Positions 36,424 to 46,064 of a stretch of 64,000 nt of DNA are shown in pieces. This DNA is from Spirochaetes bacterium GWE1_32_154 (GTDB lineage: Bacteria > Spirochaetota > GWE2-31-10). The notes under the pieces are model-generated. The model ran no database searches and had not been told where the DNA came from. It saw only the letters and a program-made list of their open reading frames with translations. Both the position numbers and the translations under genes were made by a program. The stretch spans positions 154,934-218,933 of the forward strand of contig MIAY01000008.1 of the NCBI GenBank assembly GCA_001829315.1, in the 5' to 3' direction. The stretch's first letter is position 1; every line of letters begins with the position of its first letter.

Positions 36424-36999
36424 TTATAGGATAATATCAATAGGATAATTCCAACTTTTTAATTTGTTTTTCAATTTTTTGAATAATTCTCTGTCACCTT
36501 CAATTGAAAGTGCATTTAAAATGGATTGAATGCTTTTGTGAGTTTTAGTATGTGACATAGAATATATATTTCTAAGTAAATTGTATGGATAATATGCAAA
36601 TAAAGGTTCATACAAATTTAATTGTTGATTGTAAGGAATTACCGGTTTTGTCAAATTATCAGATAATGATAAAATTGTCACTACATCCTCAATATCAGGC
36701 AGAGGCATATCAATAGCCCAGATTAAACAGCCTTTATTGATTATTTCAGTAAGTGCTAATATACCGCTAAGCGGACCGGGGACAGGTTTGTCCTGTATAA
36801 TAATAGGATTATCTATTGAGTCGGGTAAAGGGGAGTTACCAAGAAAATAAATTTCATCTGAAAATAAGCGTGCTTTATTGTAAATGACTTCAGCAAGCGG
36901 TTTTTTATTGTATTCAACTAATGATTTATCTTTTCCCATTCTTGTTGATTTTCCGCCATTTAAAATACCGATTGCAATATCATTTTTTTTATTTATCAT
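36424..36999 (-). CDS. MobA-like nucleotidyltransferase
   Basis: A 191-aa protein with the MobA glycine-rich motif ILNGGKSTRMGKDKS (12-26), the segment QDKPVPGPLSGILA, and WAIDMPLPD (metal-binding Asp). MobA joins GMP to molybdenum cofactor. Related nucleotidyltransferases (CTP- or NTP-dependent) share the motif, and no other molybdenum cofactor gene is in the window, so the specific reaction is uncertain. GAGG precedes the ATG. Confidence 0.78.
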   Translation of the reverse strand: MINKKNDIAIGILNGGKSTRMGKDKSLVEYNKKPLAEVIYNKARLFSDEIYFLGNSPLPDSIDNPIIIQDKPVPGPLSGILALTEIINKGCLIWAIDMPLPDIEDVVTILSLSDNLTKPVIPYNQQLNLYEPLFAYYPYNLLRNIYSMSHTKTHKSIQSILNALSIEGDRELFKKLKNKLKSWNYPIDIIL

Positions 37000-37136
37000 A
37001 AGAGCCTCAAAATTATTGTATCATTTTTTTTTATTAAAAATATAGATAAATTTAAACATTTTTCTTTACTTATTCTTTTTTATTATGGTATTAAATTTGT
37101 ATGAAAATATAGTTTTTACGGAGGACTCTTAATAAA

Positions 37137-38249
37137 TTGAAAGGAAGCGTTGTATTAATTAATGATATAAATAAGAGTTTTGGTGAATCAAGAATATTGA
37201 ATAATGTAAGTCTTGAGATTAAAAAAGGTGAGTTTTTTTCTCTTTTAGGTCCTTCAGGATGCGGTAAAACGACATTGCTTCGAATTATTGCCGGTTTTGA
37301 GACTCCTGATTCAGGAGATATTAAACTTGATAACACCAGTATAATAAATCTTCAACCTAATGAAAGACATGTCAATACAATATTTCAGAATTATGCATTA
37401 TTTCCCCATCTTTCTGTGTATGAAAATGTTGCTTTCCCATTGAGATTACAAAAGAAATCAGAAAAAATAATTAATGAAGAAGTTAGAAAATATTTATCAA
37501 TGGTGAAACTTGAAGATCATATAAAGAAAATGCCTTCACAGTTATCCGGCGGGCAGAAACAGAGAGTTTCTATTGCACGAGCGTTAGTTTTACAGCCGAA
37601 TGTATTATTACTTGATGAACCATTAAGTGCATTAGATGCAAAATTACGGCAGCACATGCTTATTGAACTTGATTCTATTCACGATCAGGTAGGTATTACC
37701 TTTATATTTGTAACTCATGATCAGCAGGAGGCTTTGAGCGTTTCTGACAGAGTTGCTGTTATGCATCAGGGTGTTGTTTTGCAAGTTGGTACTCCGTCCC
37801 AGATTTATGAAAGTCCGGGTAATAGTTTTGTTGCTGATTTTATTGGTGAAACAAACTTTATTGAAGGTACTGTAGTGTCGGTTGATGATAAAATGGGAGT
37901 TATGAACGTAGATGGTATTGGTAAAGTTAATTTTTATCTTGATAAACCGGTAAAAACCGGTGATTTCGTACGGGTAACCGTGCGACCCGAAAAAATAAGA
38001 ATAACGAAAGAGTACCCTAAAATTGAGGGGCATCCTCATACAATTGTTTTAAATGGCATTGTTGATGAGTTAATATATACCGGGTTTCAAACAAAATTTT
38101 TTGTACATTTAGATTCTAAAGTTTTATTTAAAGTATTTAAACAGCATGTAAAATATTTTATGGATGAAACACCAATTAATTGGAAAGATCCTGTTTATAT
38201 CTGGTGGAATCCTGCTGATGGTTATCTCGTGGAGGTTGAGCCGCGATGA
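37137..38249 (+). CDS. potA: Spermidine/putrescine ABC transporter ATP-binding protein PotA
   Basis: ATPase of the polyamine importer. The 370-aa protein shows Walker A GPSGCGKTT, Q-loop, signature LSGGQKQR, Walker B VLLLDEPLSALD, the switch histidine (FVTHDQQEAL), and a C-terminal TOBE domain (about 290-370). The TTG start at 37137 is the only candidate near GGAGG, though the spacing (about 12 bases) is long. potB starts inside its stop codon, and the four genes potABCD are contiguous. Confidence 0.93.
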   Translation: MKGSVVLINDINKSFGESRILNNVSLEIKKGEFFSLLGPSGCGKTTLLRIIAGFETPDSGDIKLDNTSIINLQPNERHVNTIFQNYALFPHLSVYENVAFPLRLQKKSEKIINEEVRKYLSMVKLEDHIKKMPSQLSGGQKQRVSIARALVLQPNVLLLDEPLSALDAKLRQHMLIELDSIHDQVGITFIFVTHDQQEALSVSDRVAVMHQGVVLQVGTPSQIYESPGNSFVADFIGETNFIEGTVVSVDDKMGVMNVDGIGKVNFYLDKPVKTGDFVRVTVRPEKIRITKEYPKIEGHPHTIVLNGIVDELIYTGFQTKFFVHLDSKVLFKVFKQHVKYFMDETPINWKDPVYIWWNPADGYLVEVEPR

Positions 38250-39094
38250 AAAAAATAAATTACGGAAAAATATACACAGCTCCATTAACAATGTGGATAA
38301 CATTTTTTTTTGTAATACCGACTTCAATTATTTTTTTATATAGTTTTCTGAAAAAGAAACTTAGGGGTGGTGTTCTCTGGGAATTTTCAATAGATGGTTA
38401 TACTGCTTTAATTAATCAATCATTTTTTAAAGTTGTCTGGTTTACTGTTGTTATTTCAATTTTTGCAACATTCTTAACTCTTTTGCTTGCTATTCCTACT
38501 TCTTATTTTATTGCCAGAAGTAAAAGAAAAAACTTATATTTATTTCTGGTAATTGTGCCATTCTGGACAAATTTTCTTATCAGAATATTTGCATGGATTT
38601 CAATTCTTGGTAATAATGGTTTTCTTAATAACATGTTACTTTCATTGGGTATTATCAAAAGTCCTCTTATGCTTTTATATAATCAGTATGCAATTATTGT
38701 CGTTACAGTGTATACATATTTACCGTATGCTATTCTACCGTTATATTCAACTATAGAAAAATTTGATTTTTCATTACTTGAGGCAGCAAGAGATCTTGGT
38801 GCATCTAAACTTCAGTCATTATTTAAGATTTTTCTACCGGGTATTCGCTCAGGGATTATGACTGCTACTATTTTTACCTTTATTCCTGCTTTGGGCTCGT
38901 ATGCGATTCCGTTATTGGTTGGCGGACAGAAAAGTTTTATGATTGGTAATCTAATTGCAAGAGAACTAAAAGTTACTATGAATTGGCCTTTAGCATCATC
39001 AATGTCAGTTGTCTTAACCGTGGTAACAACGATCGGGATATTTATATTTTTAAATACGAATAAAAATAAATCGGAGTTAAAAAATGAGAACTAA
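38246..39094 (+). CDS. potB: Spermidine/putrescine ABC transporter permease PotB
   Basis: Inner-membrane permease of 282 aa with six hydrophobic helices and the EAA loop that contacts PotA (LLEAARDLGASKLQSLFKIFLPG). The order after potA and before potC, with overlaps of 4 and 11 bases, is the standard pot layout. Confidence 0.92.
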   Translation: MKKINYGKIYTAPLTMWITFFFVIPTSIIFLYSFLKKKLRGGVLWEFSIDGYTALINQSFFKVVWFTVVISIFATFLTLLLAIPTSYFIARSKRKNLYLFLVIVPFWTNFLIRIFAWISILGNNGFLNNMLLSLGIIKSPLMLLYNQYAIIVVTVYTYLPYAILPLYSTIEKFDFSLLEAARDLGASKLQSLFKIFLPGIRSGIMTATIFTFIPALGSYAIPLLVGGQKSFMIGNLIARELKVTMNWPLASSMSVVLTVVTTIGIFIFLNTNKNKSELKNEN

Positions 39095-39875
39095 TTCCGG
39101 AATAAATAAAAGACAGATTTCATTAGTAGTTTTTGTTTCAGTAATTTTATTTTTTTATATACCATTATTAGTTTTAATATTATATTCTTTTAACAGCGGG
39201 AAGACAATGGTATGGAGAGGTTTTTCATTACAGTGGTATGAAGAACTGTTTTTTCACTCAAGTGATTTGTGGAGTGCTTTTAGAAGCAGTTTGATAGTTG
39301 CATTATCATCATCATTTATTGCAACGGCTATTGGAACAATTGGTGGTATAGGTATACACTGGTATAAATTTAAGTGGAAAAAATATTTGCAAATAGTAAC
39401 GTATTTACCGCTCATAATGCCTGAGATTATCATAGGTGTTTCATTACTCATAATGTTTGCCTGGTTAAAATGGAAAATGAGTTTGTTTACTATTTTTTTA
39501 GCACATACTACATTTAATATACCATTTGTGTTATTAATTATTTCTTCAAGACTCGATGAATTTGATTATCAAATAATCGAGGCTGCTCATGATTTAGGGG
39601 CGAAAGAAATTGATACTTTATTGAAAGTGATAATTCCAATGAGTATTCCCGGTATTATTTCAGGTTTTTTAATGTCTATGACACTATCGCTTGATGATTT
39701 TGTTATTACTTTTTTTGTTTCAGGGCCGGGGTCATCAACGCTGCCGTTACATATATATTCAATGATAAACAGAGGGGTTTTTCCTGTTATTAATGCTTTA
39801 TCAACGGTACTAATAGCCGGTACTGTTCTTTTATCAGTATCGAGCAAAAATATACAAAAGTATATGTTTAAATAA
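39084..39875 (+). CDS. potC: Spermidine/putrescine ABC transporter permease PotC
   Basis: Inner-membrane permease of 263 aa with six hydrophobic helices and the EAA motif (IIEAAHDLGAKEIDTLLKVIIP). The FYIPLLVLILYSFNSGK start region is characteristic of PotC. It overlaps potB by 11 bases and is followed by potD after about 17 bases. Confidence 0.92.
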   Translation: MRTNSGINKRQISLVVFVSVILFFYIPLLVLILYSFNSGKTMVWRGFSLQWYEELFFHSSDLWSAFRSSLIVALSSSFIATAIGTIGGIGIHWYKFKWKKYLQIVTYLPLIMPEIIIGVSLLIMFAWLKWKMSLFTIFLAHTTFNIPFVLLIISSRLDEFDYQIIEAAHDLGAKEIDTLLKVIIPMSIPGIISGFLMSMTLSLDDFVITFFVSGPGSSTLPLHIYSMINRGVFPVINALSTVLIAGTVLLSVSSKNIQKYMFK

Positions 39876-39892
39876 TTTAGGAGGACATGCGT

Positions 39893-40915
39893 ATGAAGAA
39901 AAATGTTTTATTGTTTATGGTTTTGTCAGCTTTTATTTTATCCGGTTGTAAAGACGGAAAAAGTAAGCTCTATATTTTCAACTGGTCTTATTATATACCT
40001 GATACTGTTTTAGAAGGGTTTGAAGAAGAGTTTAATACTAAAGTAGTATATGATGTTTTTGAATCAAATGAAGAAATGTTTGCAAAGCTAAGAGCCGGTG
40101 GTACCGGTTATGATATTACATTTCCTTCCGGTGATTATGCCTCTATTATGATTAATGAAGGTATGGTTGCGAAAGTGAATCGTGATTTAGTACCAAATCT
40201 AAAAAATATTGATGAAAATATAATTAGAAAAATTAAATATGATCCGATTATGGATTATTCTATTCCGTATATGATGGGAACAGCAGGTGTTGCAGTTAAT
40301 ACAAAATTTATTAAAGATTTTCCTAAAGACTTTTCGATTTTTGAACGGGAAGATTTTAAAGGTAGAATGACATTATTAGATGATATGAGAGAAGTTATAG
40401 GCAGTGCTTTAGCAAGTTTGGGATATTCAGTGAATTCTGTGAATGAAAGTGAATTAAGACAGGCTAAAGAAGTGGTTCTTAAATGGAAGAAAAATATTTT
40501 AAAGTTTGATTCTGCTTCATTTGGAAAAGGTTTCGCATCCGGGGAGTTTTGGGTTGTTAACGGGTATGCTGAGAATGTTTTTCTTGAGTTGGATGAAGAT
40601 ACAATTAAAGATGTTTTATATTTCATACCAAAAAATGGTGGAACTATGTATCTTGATAGTATGGTGATATTAAAAGATTCAAAAAATGTTGAATTAGCTC
40701 ATCAATTTATTAATTATATTCACCGGCCTGAAGTATACGCTCAAATTGCTGATTATTTAATGCTTCCTTCAATCAATGTTGAAGCTCGAAAAATTGTAAA
40801 AGAAATTCCAACATATACAATTGAAGATCTTGCAAATAATGAGTTCAAAGAGGATCTTGGTTCTAACATTGAACTATGGGATAAAATCTGGCAGGAAATC
40901 AGAGTACAGAATTAA
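39893..40915 (+). CDS. potD: Spermidine/putrescine-binding lipoprotein PotD
   Basis: Polyamine-binding protein of the PotABCD importer, 340 aa. The N-terminal lipoprotein signal ends in LSGC, so it is probably membrane-anchored, unlike the soluble PotD of Escherichia coli. The mature part has LYIFNWSYYIPD and AGGTGYDITFPSGDY, typical of PotD/PotF. Start ATG 39893 is chosen because AGGAGG lies eight bases upstream; an ATG two codons earlier would leave only two bases of spacing. Confidence 0.92.
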   Translation: MKKNVLLFMVLSAFILSGCKDGKSKLYIFNWSYYIPDTVLEGFEEEFNTKVVYDVFESNEEMFAKLRAGGTGYDITFPSGDYASIMINEGMVAKVNRDLVPNLKNIDENIIRKIKYDPIMDYSIPYMMGTAGVAVNTKFIKDFPKDFSIFEREDFKGRMTLLDDMREVIGSALASLGYSVNSVNESELRQAKEVVLKWKKNILKFDSASFGKGFASGEFWVVNGYAENVFLELDEDTIKDVLYFIPKNGGTMYLDSMVILKDSKNVELAHQFINYIHRPEVYAQIADYLMLPSINVEARKIVKEIPTYTIEDLANNEFKEDLGSNIELWDKIWQEIRVQN

Positions 40916-40943
40916 TTATTTAATACTTCTATGCTCATGCAAT

Positions 40944-40986
40944 GGCTTTACACCACTTATAATCTAATTTAAAATGGTGTAAAGCC
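40944..40986. terminator. Hairpin between convergent potD and the sigma-like gene
   Basis: GGCTTTACACCA at 40944-40955 and its exact complement at 40975-40986, a 12-bp perfect stem with a 19-base loop. The following plus-strand sequence is only moderately T-rich. It could end transcripts from both sides. Confidence 0.55.
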
Positions 40987-41008
40987 TGATTTATTTATAG
41001 AGGTGTCC

Positions 41009-41809
41009 TTACATATCATCCACATTTTCAGTAATATTTTCATTTATACTTTTTAATTTTTTCTTTATTCTGGTAAGATATGTACCAACGGTTGTTTCAC
41101 AAAGATTAACTTGTTCACTTACCCATTTATTTGAAGGTGTCGGTGTGATTTTTTTATATCTTCTTTCATTGTTTCTTTTTCTTGTTATTATAAGAGCTTC
41201 CTGTCTTTTCAGATTTTCAATTTCTTCGATATTGAGTGATTTTCTAATTTCTTTTTGGACATCAAGTAATTTATTGTATGATTTTGAAAGTCTTGATTCA
41301 AGCTGACTTTTTTGTTGTACTTTTTTTTCAACATGTTCAGTATAAAATGTATCTGCATCAAATCCATATTTTAATTCAATAATTTTTAATTCTATTTCGT
41401 TTAATTCGCTCAAATTAAGAAAAGAACCATTCTCAAAATAATTATTAATATTCCCGGAGCTTAGTAATGATGAATTCTCAAGTTGTTCGTCATTATATTC
41501 AATGTTGTATTGTTCATTGTATTTGTTCTGATACTGGTTTTTGCAGTAAAATTGAATGTATTGTCTTTTTAAAATATGAATAAACCATGTTGTAAATCTA
41601 CATTTTTCAATTTTTTTATATGTTTTTAACAAATTGTCAATTTTTGATAAAATCATCACATAATAATCATTTTTAAAATCTTCATCATAGCAATTAAAAT
41701 AGTGAGGGATTTTAATTATAAGTTCTGATAATGTACTAATAAGTTCTCTTCTTTTTATCCGGCCATTTCTGTAGTTATCAATAATTTCATCAAGATTTTT
41801 GTGATTCAT
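41009..41809 (-). CDS. Divergent sigma-70-family-like regulator
   Basis: A 266-aa protein that looks like an unusual sigma factor. Residues of about 35-95 (FKNDYYVMILSKIDNLL and CRFTTWFIHILKRQYIQFY) resemble region 2, including the F-T-T-W-F segment of region 2.4. The C-terminal part (about 225-255: SNKWVSEQVNLCETTVGTYL) is a helix-turn-helix like region 4. Between them is a long charged helix (EHVEKKVQQKSQLESRLSK). It probably directs RNA polymerase to a small regulon; no anti-sigma gene is adjacent. GGAGAAAG precedes the ATG. Confidence 0.65.
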   Translation of the reverse strand: MNHKNLDEIIDNYRNGRIKRRELISTLSELIIKIPHYFNCYDEDFKNDYYVMILSKIDNLLKTYKKIEKCRFTTWFIHILKRQYIQFYCKNQYQNKYNEQYNIEYNDEQLENSSLLSSGNINNYFENGSFLNLSELNEIELKIIELKYGFDADTFYTEHVEKKVQQKSQLESRLSKSYNKLLDVQKEIRKSLNIEEIENLKRQEALIITRKRNNERRYKKITPTPSNKWVSEQVNLCETTVGTYLTRIKKKLKSINENITENVDDM

Positions 41810-41869
41810 AAAACTTTCTCCATTTTTTTGTTAATTAACTTTTTTTTTAATAATAATTTGATTTCATAC

Positions 41870-41897
41870 ATTCTATTTAATGTCTTAAAAGTGTAAA
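41870..41897 (-). promoter_or_regulatory. Predicted promoter for the sigma-like gene
   Basis: On the minus strand TTTACA (41892-41897) and TAGAAT (41870-41875) are 16 bases apart, about 60 bases before the start codon. A+T-rich context lowers certainty. Confidence 0.35.
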
Positions 41898-42065
41898 TCT
41901 TAGACAAAATAAATACATATTTTTTTAAATTATTTTAATCTTCGGTATTGTTATAAAAAATATTATATTTTTTATATAGTTTTGTGATAAATATTAAAAA
42001 GTATTATTGTTTTTTTTAATTGTTGTTTTAATAAAGCAATACGATTAAATCAATACAAATTTATT

Positions 42066-42093
42066 TTGAATTTATTTATAATTAATTTATAGT
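42066..42093 (+). promoter_or_regulatory. Predicted promoter for ligA
   Basis: TTGAAT at 42066-42071 and TATAGT at 42088-42093, spacing 16 bases, about 33 bases before the ligA start codon. Confidence 0.4.
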
Positions 42094-42101
42094 ATGACTA
42101 A

Positions 42102-44162
<2,061 letters not shown>

Positions 44163-44168
44163 AAATGG

Positions 44169-44197
44169 TTGACAAATGCGGCGTTATAGTATATAAG
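44169..44197 (+). promoter_or_regulatory. Promoter of the tRNA-Cys/tRNA-Leu unit
   Basis: A consensus TTGACA (44169-44174), 17-base spacer and TATAAG (44192-44197), ending 12 bases before the tRNA-Cys. It lies just after the ligA stop. Confidence 0.7.
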
Positions 44198-44209
44198 TTT
44201 TTACATATC

Positions 44210-44280
44210 GGCGACGTCGCCAAGTGGTAAGGCCGAGGTCTGCAAAACCTCTATCAGCGGTTCAAATCCGCTCGTCGCCT
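44210..44280 (+). tRNA. tRNA-Cys (anticodon GCA)
   Basis: A 71-nt cloverleaf: acceptor GGCGACG/CGTCGCC, anticodon stem GAGGT/ACCTC with loop CTGCAAA (anticodon GCA at 44242-44244), and T arm AGCGG-TTCAAAT-CCGCT. The 3' CCA is not encoded. Confidence 0.96.
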
Positions 44281-44313
44281 GTATCAGTTGTTGCTGATAA
44301 AACGAAAACGATA

Positions 44314-44398
44314 GCCCGAGTGGTGGAATTGGTAGACACACAGGACTTAAAATCCTGCGGCCTCAACAGTCGTACCGGTTCAATTCCGGTCTCGGGCA
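44314..44398 (+). tRNA. tRNA-Leu (anticodon TAA)
   Basis: An 85-nt class II tRNA: acceptor GCCCGAG/CTCGGGC, anticodon stem CAGGA/TCCTG with loop CTTAAAA (anticodon TAA at 44348-44350), a long variable arm and T arm ACCGG-TTCAATT-CCGGT. The 3' CCA is not encoded. It is 33 bases downstream of tRNA-Cys and probably cotranscribed; a small hairpin (TATCAG/CTGATA) lies between them. Confidence 0.96.
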
Positions 44399-44540
44399 CT
44401 CTCGTTTTTATACATGTTCTGACTACAGTCTTATAATGTATACCAATCAATATTTTTTTTAATATTCTTTCAAATCAGCCATAATAATACCGACAATTAA
44501 TAAAGGGTAACTTTACCGGTAAAAATTAAAAAACCTAATA

Positions 44541-44618
44541 CCTCTGTGTTCTCAGTGCCTCTGTTGTGGAAAAAATCCTGGGATGTTTAAACACAGAGCC
44601 ACAGAGATCACAGAGAGG
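44541..44618. repeat. Inverted repeat of the CACAGAG family
   Basis: Left arm 44541-44569 (CCTCTGTGTTCTCAGTGCCT...) and right arm 44590-44618 (AACACAGAGCCACAGAGATC...) are near-complementary, with about 20 bases between them. The motif CACAGAG recurs in tandem within the arms. It shares that motif with the repeat at 27132-27308. It lies between tRNA-Leu and the sugar kinase gene. Confidence 0.7.
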
Positions 44619-44686
44619 ATATTAAGAAGTATGTGTGTGTAATACTTTTTCTTAAAAACTTTTCAATTGTCTTATGGAGATAGTAC

Positions 44687-45778
44687 ATGAACATCAAAAC
44701 AAAAGAACAATGTAAATGGGATCAGCTTTCACTTGGTGAAGTTATGTTGCGGTTTGATCCGGGTGAAAACAGGGTACGCAATACAAGAACATTTAAAGTA
44801 TGGGAAGGCGGCGGTGAATACAATGTTGCACGGGGATTAAAGAAATGTTTTGGTAAAAGAACGGCGGTTGTAACAGCTCTTGTTGATAATGATATAGGTT
44901 TTCTTGTTCATGATCTGATTAGTCAGGGTGGTGTTGATTCATCATGGGTTGTATGGAGAGATTTTGATGGAATCGGAGGCGATTGCAGGGTAGGGTTAAA
45001 TTTCACTGAAAGGGGGTTTGGTTTACGGGGAGCCCTTGGTGTTTCTGATAGAGCAAACTCAGCTGCATCCCAACTGAAAAAAGGTGATGTTGATTGGGAA
45101 ACTATATTTGGTAAGGACGGGGTCAGGTGGTTTCATTGTGGCGGTATATTTACTGCATTATCAGAAACGACACCTGAAGTTGCCATTGAAGCGATGAAAT
45201 GTGCTAAGAAATACGGGACAATTATCAGCTATGATTTAAATTATAGACCTTCACTCTGGAAATCAAGGGGCGGGGAGAAAAAAGCTCAGGAAATAAATCG
45301 TGAGGTTGCGCAGTATGTTGATGTTATGATTGGAAATGAAGAAGATTTCAGTACTGCTTTAGGTTTTCAGGTGGATAGCATCGATACAAATTATTCTAAT
45401 TTGGAAGTTGATAATTTTAAAACAATGATTGAATCCGTTATGAAAACATTTCCGAATTTTCAAGCAGTTGCAACAACATTACGGTATGCTAAAACAGCAA
45501 CGATTAACGACTGGTCAGCGGTTTTATATTATAATAAAACATTGTATGAAGCGAGGAAGTTTGAAAACCTTGAAATATTTGACCGGGTCGGTGGCGGGGA
45601 TAGTTTTGCATCCGGTTTGATTTATGGTTTTCTTGAGAATAAAACACCTGAAATGTGCCTTCAGTACGGGGTTATTCATGGAGCACTGGCTATGACAACT
45701 CCGGGGGATACTTCAATGGTTTCTTTAAAGGAAGTTGAAAGTATTATGAGCGGTAAATCAGCACGGGTTGAACGGTAA
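44687..45778 (+). CDS. PfkB-family sugar kinase, 2-keto-3-deoxygluconate kinase-like
   Basis: A 363-aa ribokinase-fold enzyme. It shows the N-terminal substrate region (LSLGEVMLRFDPGE, WEGGGEYNVARGL), ISYDLNYRPSLW, and the catalytic anion-hole motif GGGDSFASGL (about residue 305, with the base Asp). The SYDLNYRPSLW segment and substrate loop fit 2-keto-3-deoxygluconate kinases best, but PfkB specificity is hard to assign and no aldolase is adjacent. GGAG precedes the ATG. It is a single-gene unit with a strong terminator. Confidence 0.8.
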   Translation: MNIKTKEQCKWDQLSLGEVMLRFDPGENRVRNTRTFKVWEGGGEYNVARGLKKCFGKRTAVVTALVDNDIGFLVHDLISQGGVDSSWVVWRDFDGIGGDCRVGLNFTERGFGLRGALGVSDRANSAASQLKKGDVDWETIFGKDGVRWFHCGGIFTALSETTPEVAIEAMKCAKKYGTIISYDLNYRPSLWKSRGGEKKAQEINREVAQYVDVMIGNEEDFSTALGFQVDSIDTNYSNLEVDNFKTMIESVMKTFPNFQAVATTLRYAKTATINDWSAVLYYNKTLYEARKFENLEIFDRVGGGDSFASGLIYGFLENKTPEMCLQYGVIHGALAMTTPGDTSMVSLKEVESIMSGKSARVER

Positions 45779-45795
45779 AAAAGAATAGTATTCTT

Positions 45796-45842
45796 AAAGC
45801 CGCACAAAACTATTGAAAAATAGACTTGTGCGGCTTTTTTTT
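45796..45842 (+). terminator. Rho-independent terminator of the sugar kinase gene
   Basis: AAAGCCGCACAA at 45796-45807 and its complement at 45826-45837, followed by a run of eight Ts ending at 45842. Confidence 0.92.
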
Positions 45843-45847
45843 AATTA

Positions 45848-45966
45848 GAGCTTCTTGCAAAAATACTCTTTTTATCTCGAATTTTTGCATGAGGCTACTT
45901 CTAATGCGATTATATCGCATATGGCGGAAGCACAAATTATGTACTCATGATTTTTGCAAGAGCCTC
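45848..45966. repeat. Dispersed TTGCAAAAAT inverted-repeat element
   Basis: Three copies of a GAGNNT-TTGCAAAAAT-like motif: 45848-45864 direct, 45881-45895 inverted and 45949-45966 inverted. Copies 1 and 2 can fold into a hairpin with an about 16-base loop. Between copies 2 and 3 lies a perfect 7-bp hairpin (ATGCGAT at 45904-45910 and its complement 45914-45920). No open frame. A partial resemblance (GGCTTCTTGTAAAA) occurs near 25581. Confidence 0.6.
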
Positions 45967-46064
45967 ATTAAATTAACAATATCTTAACATAACATTAAGG
46001 GTTTGTTAATAAATAAAAGGTATTACCTATACTGTTACAGATAGAATTGAAAAAGAGGTGATCT

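Noticed and set aside
44224..44450. Short open frames across the tRNA genes on both strands
   Set aside because: They are produced by the tRNA sequences; both cloverleafs are complete with anticodons GCA and TAA.
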